Shown here piece by piece: positions 57,401 to 64,000 of a stretch of DNA of 64,000 bases (the first letter of the stretch is position 1; every line of letters begins with the position of its first letter). The notes below the pieces were generated by a model that saw only the letters and a list, made by a program, of their open reading frames with translations, searched no databases and was not told where the DNA came from. The stretch spans positions 1-64,000 of the forward strand of contig CAMNIN010000007.1 of assembly GCA_946540735.1 (NCBI GenBank), read 5' to 3'. Position numbers and translations under genes: made by a program. The stretch comes from an uncultured Prevotellaceae bacterium (GTDB taxonomy: Bacteria; Bacteroidota; Bacteroidia; Bacteroidales; Bacteroidaceae).

Positions 57401-59642
57401 TGCATCCTGCGGGTATGCCGACATGTACACTGAGCGGATGGGTGAAGAGCTGAGAGGGACAGTCGACGACCGGATCGTCCAGTTGGGCAGTGGCGAAATG
57501 TGAGGGATCATTGGCCTCTCCTGGCGTGGCCACGGAATTGTAGCCCCAAGAGCCGTCGGCCTTACGGGCGTAGCTCACCCGTTCTATACCCTCTGGGTAA
57601 GTCTGGCTGGTGATCAGCCTGCCCCCATTGTCGCTGATATAGAGCGTGCCCCCATCGACATCGAGTTTGATGGGTGCGTTGGTGGGCGCCAGGTCGTTGC
57701 TGTCAAACCACAGCACCTGATAGCCGTGGGCGGGTATAACCCCGATGCCATACGGCATGCGCCAGAGTTGGAGGTTGCCCGGGTCATCGCTGAGGTACAG
57801 CCCGGAGAGCCTGACGGTTTGGTCAGTAGGGTTATAGAGTTCCACCCATCCATCGAAATTGTTGGCAGGACTGACGAACTCATCGACATTGGAGACCATG
57901 ATTTCATTGACGACAATGGAGCCATCGGTGAAGCCCCCGTTGCTGACCGACACCTCTACCGAAGCGCTGAGGTTGGAGCCATCGGTCGTCATGGCCGTGA
58001 TCCGCGCCACGCCGTTGCCCACGCCTTGCACCAGACCATACTGGTCGACAATGGCCACCCGTTCATCACTGGAGGTCCAGGCCACAGTCTTGACCAAAGT
58101 ATTCTCTGGCTTGATGGTATAAGAGCACTGTGCGGTCTCGCTGATGATAATGTTCGGTTTGTCGATACTGACCTCCAGTTGTTGTGCCAGGATGATATCG
58201 CCAGAGAACTCCAGTTTGAAGTTGTCGAAGATGCACCAGTTGGAATTAGTGTATGCTTCATTCGACACGCCAATGTAGGTTTCGCCATTCTCCTCTTGGT
58301 TCTCGAATACGAGTTGGTTGAGGTAAGCCCCGCGCGAGAACGCCTCGCTGGCCGCCTCCATGCCATCAGGGTAGAAGTCCACCCAGTTGTAGGACCAGCA
58401 ACCATTGAAATAGTCGTTCATGGAGAAGTCGTAGACGCTGTGGAGCGGCATGGTCCTTCCACCCGCCTCCAGGACAGCCGTGAGATTCTCTGTTCCATTC
58501 TCATGGCTCTGATACGCGATGTTGTTTTCGCCCACCCTGTAGAAGCCCTGCATCGACAGGCGGAACAATCCCTTGGGCAAGCCCGAGAGGAGCTGGTAGA
58601 AGGAGAATGTGCCGTTCCAGAACTCCATGCAACCGAAATTGGACTGCTGCGAGGAAGCGTTGCTCGACCAGTTCCAATGCTCCGTCGAGTTGTTGTCGAA
58701 CCCGGGATTCTGGAGAAAGACATCCGTGACATCCACCCATCTTACCTCACTGGCCGACCTCACGGAGACCGTCACCGCCGACGAGAGGTTGCTGCCATCG
58801 GTTGTAGTGGCCGTGATACGTACGGACCCCGGAGACACGCCCCTTACAGTACCGGTTTGGTCGACGGTGGCTACAGACGGATTGCTGGACGACCAGGAGA
58901 CCTGTTTCGACATCGCATCGTCGGGTGTGATGCTGGCTGTGCAAAAGACGGCCTCGCCTTCGAGGATAGACGTCTTCTCGGCAGTCACCGAGATGCCGGT
59001 GGCCATGACCACATCCCCATCAAACTCCAGTTTGAAGTTATCGAAGATGCACCAGTTAGAATAATTCACCGTCCCGTTGATGATACCAAGGAGAAAGTCC
59101 TCCCCCTCCGACTCGAAATACAACACGTTCTGGTAGGCGCCCTGCTCAAAGGCCAGTGCGGCCGATGACATCTGGTTGGGGTAATAATGGATGTTGTCGT
59201 TGGTCCAGCATCCGTTGGTGCGCCTGTTGAACGAGAAGGAGAAGGCGCTGGCCATGGGAGTCATGTCTCTCCTGTCTTCATCGACATGCAAAGCATAAAG
59301 ATGCGCCGTGATCAGCTCGCTGCCATTGACGTAATCGGCATAGCTGGGTTCATAATCCCCACACCGGTAATAGCCCTGCACCGAAAGTCTGTACCGTCCT
59401 TTGGGCAGGGAGACCCGGTCCTGGGTGTAGAAGTTGAACATACCGTTCCAGAACTCCATGCAACCGAAATCCGACCGCTGGGAGGAGGCATTGCTGTTCC
59501 ACAGCCAGTGGTTGGTGGAGTTGTTGTCGAAAGAAGGGTTGGGGAAGTAGTAAGAAGTCACATCCCTCCATTCTGCCCTTCCACTGATAGAAGCCAACAA
59601 CAGGAGTGTCAGCCAGCCGTTTTTCTTATTCAGCCATTTCAT
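54495..59642 (-). CDS. Giant secreted CotH-kinase protein with duplicated module, BIG2 and lamin-tail domains
   Basis: The 1715-residue protein starts with a signal peptide (WLTLLLLASISGRAEW) and a module of about 190 residues (26-214) that recurs at about 302-485; both contain NPxFDNNST, HWxWxSNASSQ and DFGCMEFWNG or NFGCMEFWNG. Each copy is followed by a bacterial Ig-like (BIG2) domain (215-295; about 490-570). Next come a lamin-tail domain (about 577-715), a chitobiase/Fn3-associated domain, a CotH kinase-like core (LPVLSVVADPRFLYDDYLGV; GNWDWPQNNVKGF; FVLFDLDGAFSTKD), a galactose-binding-like domain, a second lamin-tail domain (ISVNEVSGSNDCFVNEYGKK) and a sorting-tail end (LAPGFYIARASDD). 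It is three bases from the gene at 59646 on the same strand. The role of secreted CotH proteins is unknown. Confidence 0.82.
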   Translation of the reverse strand: MKWLNKKNGWLTLLLLASISGRAEWRDVTSYYFPNPSFDNNSTNHWLWNSNASSQRSDFGCMEFWNGMFNFYTQDRVSLPKGRYRLSVQGYYRCGDYEPSYADYVNGSELITAHLYALHVDEDRRDMTPMASAFSFSFNRRTNGCWTNDNIHYYPNQMSSAALAFEQGAYQNVLYFESEGEDFLLGIINGTVNYSNWCIFDNFKLEFDGDVVMATGISVTAEKTSILEGEAVFCTASITPDDAMSKQVSWSSSNPSVATVDQTGTVRGVSPGSVRITATTTDGSNLSSAVTVSVRSASEVRWVDVTDVFLQNPGFDNNSTEHWNWSSNASSQQSNFGCMEFWNGTFSFYQLLSGLPKGLFRLSMQGFYRVGENNIAYQSHENGTENLTAVLEAGGRTMPLHSVYDFSMNDYFNGCWSYNWVDFYPDGMEAASEAFSRGAYLNQLVFENQEENGETYIGVSNEAYTNSNWCIFDNFKLEFSGDIILAQQLEVSIDKPNIIISETAQCSYTIKPENTLVKTVAWTSSDERVAIVDQYGLVQGVGNGVARITAMTTDGSNLSASVEVSVSNGGFTDGSIVVNEIMVSNVDEFVSPANNFDGWVELYNPTDQTVRLSGLYLSDDPGNLQLWRMPYGIGVIPAHGYQVLWFDSNDLAPTNAPIKLDVDGGTLYISDNGGRLITSQTYPEGIERVSYARKADGSWGYNSVATPGEANDPSHFATAQLDDPVVDCPSQLFTHPLSVHVGIPAGCTLRYTMDGTLPTLENGNTSTTGQFEVSSTSNYRFRLFADGMLPSRVTTRSYIASDQDYSLPVLSVVADPRFLYDDYLGVLVKGVNGRPGNGQQTACNWNMSWDRPVNFSYLSTDGEMVFNQDANLEMCGGWSRAWLPHAFKLKGNKELGGNKNLDYPFFDEKLYIRNRTLQVRNGGNDNVCRFKDPALQTIVSSSGIDIDYQSYQPVHEFINGEYIGVLNVREPNNKHFVYANYGWDEDEIDQFEMSPDSGYVQKCGSEESFIELVDYLSADAANSSTYAEICKRLDIDEYIYYMAAQLYMGNWDWPQNNVKGFTKAGDGRYRFVLFDLDGAFSTKDPFNVFMGKELYTFDQLYPMSLGRITQQIRFVTLFRNLLGNAQFRRKFIDAYCIMGGSVFEANRAIGIIDSLAERVNPAMSLEGLSVNNTANSLRGNLSEWLEPATWALRNYELFDLAGSDYYRYNLTSDTEDAQLLINDIPVPTGEFNGYLFPPVRLKAVAPAGFAFQGWSLSSGEETTLLSYNAGWSYYDQGSLDGTNWTSPSYPEYGWKMGYAPLGYGKNDIATTLDYGPDGANKRPTAYFRARVHVQNKPAGNDRFSLHYTADDGFIVYVNGTEAGRYNIPSGNVDYNSYSTTYANGNPDRGMLTLPANLFHEGDNVIAVELHNNSAGSTDLYWDASVTTTVSATSTSFYSTQEEINLPYNNVSLRACYRPLTVAEMDEAGQHRISVNEVSGSNDCFVNEYGKKADWVELYNASDQEVDLEGYYLTDDLSKPQKYQISREGTSVSTKIAAHGHLIIWCDKQPTTNRTLHASFKIAGEGGLVALTTPDGKTTDILRYDMHDGNSTVGRYPDGSEKVYLMNVPTISKPNILTSYMTMVDQTVGIRQVTGEVSSANGFRMVYGSQHLILKSEEGSMASIEIFTTDGRMVDRLSVALHHGSARVDVSHLAPGFYIARASDDSGTMVACKFLK

Positions 59643-59645
59643 TGC

Positions 59646-62600
59646 TTATCGTGTGTATTGTGATCTGATTTTTTTCGTCGCACGGTGGTCTTTCACCTCG
59701 ATATACAAGCCCTGGGGCTTCGAAGTACGTCGGCCATCGATAGTGAAGGTCTGAGTGGGTGCGTTGGAATCAACCCTGATATCACTCACTCCCTCTTTGG
59801 TATGGAAGAGTTCCATTGTCATTCCTTCCCAGGCATCGAGTTGGGTCATGCCGTCGAGTTTGTAGATGATGGCGGAATAGTTCTCCATGGACGGACGGTC
59901 ATCGCCGACGATGTACCAGGAGTCGCCCAAGAGCACATAACTGCCCTTGGGAGCCTTGGATGTCGTCCGGAAGAATCCCCTCAGGTTGTTTTCCTCCTCA
60001 TAGGAGACGGGAGAGTCGGCGGCTTCGCCATATTCATAGAACGTCAGTTCGTCGGTCTCAGTATAAAGAATACAGGGCTGTCCAGCATTGGCATGGTCGA
60101 TCTCCTCAATACCTATCTGTGACATATTGGGCAGGATACCAGCGATGCGGTAGATTTTGGCGTGCTCAGGTGTCTGGAAAGCGTAAGGCAGACAGACCGT
60201 CATCCAGCGTTTGCCACCAGTGTTTTTCTTGTACAAAGGATGATAGAGGAGGTTGAAATCAGTAGCGCACCACCATCCCTCGCGCTTGTCGCCCGTGCTG
60301 CTGGCATTTCCGAAGGAGTGCCAGGCGTTGTCGGTAGCCCCCTCTTTCGAACCTACGAAACCAATGTTGACTGACCCGCCCTCCTCGACGTATACCACGG
60401 GGGATGTCAGGGTCTGCCAGATATTGCCGATGGTGGGCAGGTCGAAGAAATCAGCTTTGAGTGGCGGAGTGACCACCCGTTCGCCGTCGTGAACGAGGAA
60501 TCCATGCTGGTCGCTGAGGCAATAATGCTCCGTGGTGGCCTTGCACTCCAAGGCATAGAGTCCCTCAGGCAAGTCGCTGATGGTCTGGTTGACTTCCATG
60601 GTCTGAGCAGTGCCTTGCGAAGCATTGATACCGCTCCACCAGGCATTCCAGCAAGTTTTGCCCTTGACGGTGTTGACACGCTGGTCGCCGCCCTTGTAGG
60701 TGCCCGCCTTCACCGTCCATCCATTAGCCGTTGTGAAACTTGGCTGGACGGGTTGCACCTGTGCAGCAGAAAGCGGAAGGAAGTTGTCGTAGGCCGTCTG
60801 GAGCTGACTTCGGGCATCGATGATCTCCTGCGCCCCACGACTGTCACGTGCCTTCTCCATCGCAGCAGCGAGTTCGCTTTTTCCGGGGAAGCCCATCATC
60901 ACCACCTTGTCGGCCAAGGCCAAGAGGGAGTCGATGGCCGCTTTGTCAGCCAAGGCCCTGACGACATTTTCCAAGGCTTGGTCAGCCTGTGCCAGAGCTT
61001 GGTCGTCGTTGCCCGAAATGCCGTCGAGGATAGCGTACAGTTCGGAATTGAGGTCAGGCTCCGACACATTGTACTGCCTCACGACATCTGCGTAGCGGAG
61101 AGCCTGTGCGATGCCATCGGCGACAGCCCCTGCACGGTCGGTGAAGAGCGGCCGCAGTTCCACCTTATCAATCTGTCCGGTGGCATTGAGCCATCTGAAA
61201 GCCAGCAAGGCCTGATTGTAGTCACCCGAATCAAACACAAAGGATTCCTTACGCCATTCGTTGCCCGAATTGACGCTCGCCACATTGACCGTCTCTGCGG
61301 TGCCATCGGCCGAGAGACTCAGCTTGAGGTAATTGCCGGCGTTGCGTGTAGCCACGCTGAACTGGTAAGTCGTATGTGGGACGAGCGGAATGACCTTCTT
61401 GATTGACGCCTGATGATCGATGCCTCCCGAGCCATAAGCTTGAAGATAGGCACCGCCGTCGTGTCCGCCCTGCGGGACAACTTCGAAATAAGGCTGCCCC
61501 AGGGCCTTGCCATTGCCCGTCGACCAATCCGTCATGCCCATCTCGAAGTCACCATTGGGGATAAGGTTTCCACCAGCGAAGAACGTCTGTCCTTCGTATC
61601 TCACGGCATCGCCCACGCTGGTGTCATCATTGGTGTAGCGGTCGATGCCCTCGAGGTCTGTGATATGGATGCGGTAGATAGCCCCTTCGGGCGCATTCTC
61701 ATCGACATAGGTGTATTTGGCCGCCGTCTCGCGCTGCTCAACGACGGAGATGGTCTCCCATTGTCCTCCCCTTGTCTTGCGCTGCACCTCCATCACCTGG
61801 TTGTACTCGCCATTGCGGTCATACCACGAGATGGTGGCCTGTCCGTTGTTGACGGCGACTTGGAAATCGGAGATATTGTACTGCCTCGGCGTAGTGGGCA
61901 CGAACTCATAGTGACCATTGTAGCCCACCCCCGTATTCATGCCCGCATAGTATTCGCCGGCAGGTGTCAGCGAGCCGTTGCTCAGATAGAGCTTGGAGCA
62001 ATTGGCCTCGCTGTTCCAATAGTAATAGCGTTCGATGTAGTCCCATGAGTTGAGTTTGGTACAGATGCTCTGCACTGCTGTCTTGTTCTGGTTGAGCTGG
62101 CTTTGCGTCGGATTGTCACGGTTGCTACCTGTGGCAATGCCGAAGATGCCATTGTTGTTCCACGAGGCACCCCACACCCATTCCGAGATCCAGATAGGCC
62201 GGTGATAGCGGTCGACCCAGTTGTTCTTGATGCTGTTGAAGCTGCTCTCCACCCAGTAGCAGTGCAGGTCGATAATGTCGCACCTCCATCCACGAGCATC
62301 GATGGAGTCCATGAATGCGCGGAGGTGATTGATGCTTCCGTCATGAGAGGATGGTGAGCATAGTCTCATGCCCGTGGCCATGAGGTTCTCCCAATTGTCG
62401 AGAATTTGGTCTACGGTCTGCGGATGGTCATCAGCGGAGTTTCCGGGCTCGTTGTTGGTCTTCATGTGGGGAGAATACGTGACGCTGCCACATGCGCTCG
62501 AAGTGGGCCAATCCTCGTAGATGTGATGAGGCACGCACTCTGTGTTGTTGCCCCTATCCTCTCCCAGTCCGAAAGAATAGCAACCGGTGACATTCAGTTT

Positions 62601-63281
62601 GTTGCAAGGATCGGAGCGAGTATCGTTGGCGAGTCCCGCTTTGCTGGTATCGTTCCATTTGAACACGCGGTAAGAGGAGATGCGCCCCGAAAGGATATTG
62701 GGAAGTTCGGCCACTTCGAGGTCACTGGTGTCGGCGATGAAGCACCGGCTATATCCTTTTCCCCTGGGCAAGGTGGAGAAGGTGACCATATAGCCACGTT
62801 TCAGTTTGAAACTCTGTATACGGTTATTCAGTTTGGCCGCCGTGAGGGTGTTCATGTATCCGCCAGAGTTCTCCAATCCGAAATCATTGACCGCCTCACC
62901 CCCGAAATTCTTCTCTGAGAAAACAGTGAGTGGTTTGAGATCCTTCGCATAAGGCATGATGATACATCCCCTGTTGTGTATCTTCACTTGGCAGTTGACA
63001 TTGTTGGATGCCCTTTCCCCATTGATCCTCACATGAGAGAGCTGCTGTATGCCTTGTGAGGGTTTCAAGGCATCAAGGATGAGGACAGCATGTTCGGTGT
63101 TGACAATGTCGACGACGCCTTCATCGGTGAAAGGAGTCTCGGAAGTGATGACATAGTCCACGTCGTCGGTCAGGCTGACCGGTACACTGACTTGTGTTAC
63201 CGTGGTGATTGTGTTGGCCACAGTGGAGAGCGAAGCACACACCAACAGACAAGTTAAGAGAAAATGAATGACAGGTCGCAT
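59646..63281 (-). CDS. Secreted GH128-like glycoside hydrolase with Fn3 and C-terminal domains
   Basis: The 1211-residue protein has a signal peptide (MRPVIHFLLTCLLVCASLST) and an N-terminal beta region. At about 195-450 it has a barrel with the motifs TNNEPGNSADD (E278, probable acid/base) and PIWISEWVWGA (E367, probable nucleophile), and a DLHCYW strand in between, as in GH128 (endo-beta-1,3-glucanases). An Fn3 domain follows (about 460-560), then a carbohydrate-binding beta domain, a helical region of about 150 residues, another beta domain, and a sorting-tail-like end (RRTSKPQGLYIEVKDHRA). Beta-1,3-glucan breakdown is inferred from the family. The large C-terminal half has no clear family. 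Promoter box and hairpin are upstream. Confidence 0.78.
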   Translation of the reverse strand: MRPVIHFLLTCLLVCASLSTVANTITTVTQVSVPVSLTDDVDYVITSETPFTDEGVVDIVNTEHAVLILDALKPSQGIQQLSHVRINGERASNNVNCQVKIHNRGCIIMPYAKDLKPLTVFSEKNFGGEAVNDFGLENSGGYMNTLTAAKLNNRIQSFKLKRGYMVTFSTLPRGKGYSRCFIADTSDLEVAELPNILSGRISSYRVFKWNDTSKAGLANDTRSDPCNKLNVTGCYSFGLGEDRGNNTECVPHHIYEDWPTSSACGSVTYSPHMKTNNEPGNSADDHPQTVDQILDNWENLMATGMRLCSPSSHDGSINHLRAFMDSIDARGWRCDIIDLHCYWVESSFNSIKNNWVDRYHRPIWISEWVWGASWNNNGIFGIATGSNRDNPTQSQLNQNKTAVQSICTKLNSWDYIERYYYWNSEANCSKLYLSNGSLTPAGEYYAGMNTGVGYNGHYEFVPTTPRQYNISDFQVAVNNGQATISWYDRNGEYNQVMEVQRKTRGGQWETISVVEQRETAAKYTYVDENAPEGAIYRIHITDLEGIDRYTNDDTSVGDAVRYEGQTFFAGGNLIPNGDFEMGMTDWSTGNGKALGQPYFEVVPQGGHDGGAYLQAYGSGGIDHQASIKKVIPLVPHTTYQFSVATRNAGNYLKLSLSADGTAETVNVASVNSGNEWRKESFVFDSGDYNQALLAFRWLNATGQIDKVELRPLFTDRAGAVADGIAQALRYADVVRQYNVSEPDLNSELYAILDGISGNDDQALAQADQALENVVRALADKAAIDSLLALADKVVMMGFPGKSELAAAMEKARDSRGAQEIIDARSQLQTAYDNFLPLSAAQVQPVQPSFTTANGWTVKAGTYKGGDQRVNTVKGKTCWNAWWSGINASQGTAQTMEVNQTISDLPEGLYALECKATTEHYCLSDQHGFLVHDGERVVTPPLKADFFDLPTIGNIWQTLTSPVVYVEEGGSVNIGFVGSKEGATDNAWHSFGNASSTGDKREGWWCATDFNLLYHPLYKKNTGGKRWMTVCLPYAFQTPEHAKIYRIAGILPNMSQIGIEEIDHANAGQPCILYTETDELTFYEYGEAADSPVSYEEENNLRGFFRTTSKAPKGSYVLLGDSWYIVGDDRPSMENYSAIIYKLDGMTQLDAWEGMTMELFHTKEGVSDIRVDSNAPTQTFTIDGRRTSKPQGLYIEVKDHRATKKIRSQYTR

Positions 63282-63315
63282 ATCAAAAAAGGTTAGTTAT
63301 TTAAGTTAGATTGAT

Positions 63316-63331
63316 GGTGTAATTTTACACC
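63316..63331. promoter_or_regulatory. Perfect hairpin GGTGTAA-TT-TTACACC in the leader of the GH128-like gene
   Basis: Seven-base arms with a two-base loop at 63316-63331, lying in the minus-strand leader between the promoter box (63350-63357) and the ATG at 63281. Confidence 0.5.
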
Positions 63332-63349
63332 TTTTTATATATAGTGCGG

Positions 63350-63357
63350 CAAATTTA
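63350..63357 (-). promoter_or_regulatory. TAnnTTTG box for the GH128-like gene
   Basis: TAAATTTG on the minus strand, 69 bases before the ATG at 63281. Confidence 0.6.
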
Positions 63358-63463
63358 GTGAAAAAAAACGATATAGGGCACACATGCAGCACACAACTTT
63401 AGCAAAAAAAGATATTCTACGTAAAAAAAATGTAAGATAGGATAATATTTCATCATTTTTTGC

Positions 63464-63471
63464 TATTTTTG
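63464..63471 (+). promoter_or_regulatory. TAnnTTTG box for the right-edge gene
   Basis: TATTTTTG, 33 bases before the ATG at 63504. Confidence 0.6.
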
Positions 63472-63503
63472 CAAAATCCATTCAACCCGACAAAAATCAT
63501 ACT

Positions 63504-64000
63504 ATGCATTACCGTCTACTCACGACCCTAAGCCTGTCGGCTGCATTCACCCTTTGCGGTTGGTCTCAGGAAAGCGACCGCATCCCCTCATCAAGCGACA
63601 ACCTCACCCCCACAGCTCCGAGCCAGGTGAGCGTGGCATTCTCCATCCAGGGAGAGGGTCAGCGTTTCCATCCCATCTGGGGGCTGGACCAAGCGTGGAT
63701 CAACGAGCAGAACCTGCGCAAGGGCATCAACCATATGGGCAAGGAGAACATCGGCATCGGCAGGACCTGCTTCAGGATGACCAAGCCCTTGGTCGACGAC
63801 CAGTCGCTCGCCAACGACCCAATCAGTTACCTACGCCGTCGCAACAACATATTCAACATTGTGAGTGACACGCTGCCGCTGGTGCTGACCGCCGACCAAG
63901 AGGCGGGAGTGGATGCCTACTACCGCAACGGCAGCACGGCCAATGTTGACCGCTGGTCGGCCATGATCAATGCCCATGTGGAGTGGTTGCAAGCCAACAG
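63504..64000 (+). CDS. Secreted protein of unknown family (5' part only)
   Basis: A continuous frame from the ATG at 63504 runs off the right edge with 165 codons visible. A signal peptide begins MHYRLLTTLSLSAAFTLC. The mature part opens VSVAFSIQGEGQRFHPIWGL and NLRKGINHMGKENIGIGRTC, and reads SDTLPLVLTADQEAGVDAYY later. I do not recognise the family; the pattern of strands and helices could be the start of a (beta/alpha)8 hydrolase. It is divergent from the GH128-like gene, sharing a 222-base gap with opposite promoters, so a link to glucan use is possible. Confidence 0.8.
   Translation, partial: MHYRLLTTLSLSAAFTLCGWSQESDRIPSSSDNLTPTAPSQVSVAFSIQGEGQRFHPIWGLDQAWINEQNLRKGINHMGKENIGIGRTCFRMTKPLVDDQSLANDPISYLRRRNNIFNIVSDTLPLVLTADQEAGVDAYYRNGSTANVDRWSAMINAHVEWLQAN

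Noticed and set aside
57726..59168. 480-codon plus-strand frame over the giant CotH gene
   Set aside because: Antisense shadow; the minus frame has consistent domains over its whole length.
1..64000. Search for tRNA, rRNA, CRISPR and insertion sequences
   Set aside because: No cloverleaf, no repeated spacer array, no transposase frame and no rRNA-like stretch was found by eye in the gaps.

Overview
The window looks like chromosomal DNA of a Bacteroidota bacterium of the Prevotella type (order Bacteroidales; genus inferred, not proven). Four signs support this. Many genes follow the Bacteroidota promoter pattern TAnnTTTG, several with a TTTG about 20 bases further upstream, and most starts lack a Shine-Dalgarno site. 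Several secreted proteins end in short beta-rich tails like type IX secretion sorting domains. The metabolic genes fit succinate-to-propionate fermentation (methylmalonyl-CoA mutase, sodium-pumping decarboxylase subunits). The protein families (CotH kinase plus lamin-tail, GldB-like, YARHG, GH105, GH31, GH128-like) are typical of gut or rumen Bacteroidales. I see no rRNA, tRNA, CRISPR array, prophage or insertion sequence. No stretch longer than about 300 bases lacks a gene.

Layout. Bases 1-2167 (minus) hold a truncated secreted protein, divergent from a split transketolase pair (2258-4050), a YARHG protein and a GH105 glycan hydrolase (to 6878). A SASA-type esterase (minus, to 8652) converges on the GH105 gene. 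Bases 8920-18704 are one tightly packed plus-strand run: aldo/keto reductase with ferredoxin tail, nitroreductase, MacB-like ABC exporter (ATPase, two permeases, adaptor) and a large nuclease-helicase. Then come a TonB-dependent receptor, a GH31 glycosidase, an esterase, and a flavin reductase coupled to a secreted carboxymuconolactone decarboxylase/cupin protein (18797-25924). Next are a small secreted protein, a cation efflux gene with an upstream micro-ORF, an AlkZ-related protein, YjbQ, an RND pump pair, and a CobW-type metal GTPase with a His-rich loop next to a CotH protein (26183-37396).

Bases 37426-43076 hold a GldB-like lipoprotein (minus), ispE, a NUDIX hydrolase, clpC and an MgtC-like protein. 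Methylmalonyl-CoA mutase (mutB and mutA, minus, 43236-47262) is divergent from an AspT-like permease, a lamin-tail/OadG fusion, a biotin carrier and the OadB beta subunit, followed by a FucP-like transporter and MetY (47496-54327). The right end has two very large secreted proteins (54495-63281, minus) and a truncated secreted gene reading off the edge (63504-64000).

No wholly new system is proven. The strongest candidates for novelty are: a lamin-tail domain fused to OadG in a sodium-pump cluster with no alpha subunit; a Dna2-like nuclease-helicase closing an ABC-exporter operon; a sigma-54-like element with a perfect 16-bp palindrome in front of clpC; a 30-codon ORF between promoter and coding region of a cation-efflux gene; and a 1715-residue secreted CotH protein with a duplicated, unassigned wall- or glycan-binding-like module.
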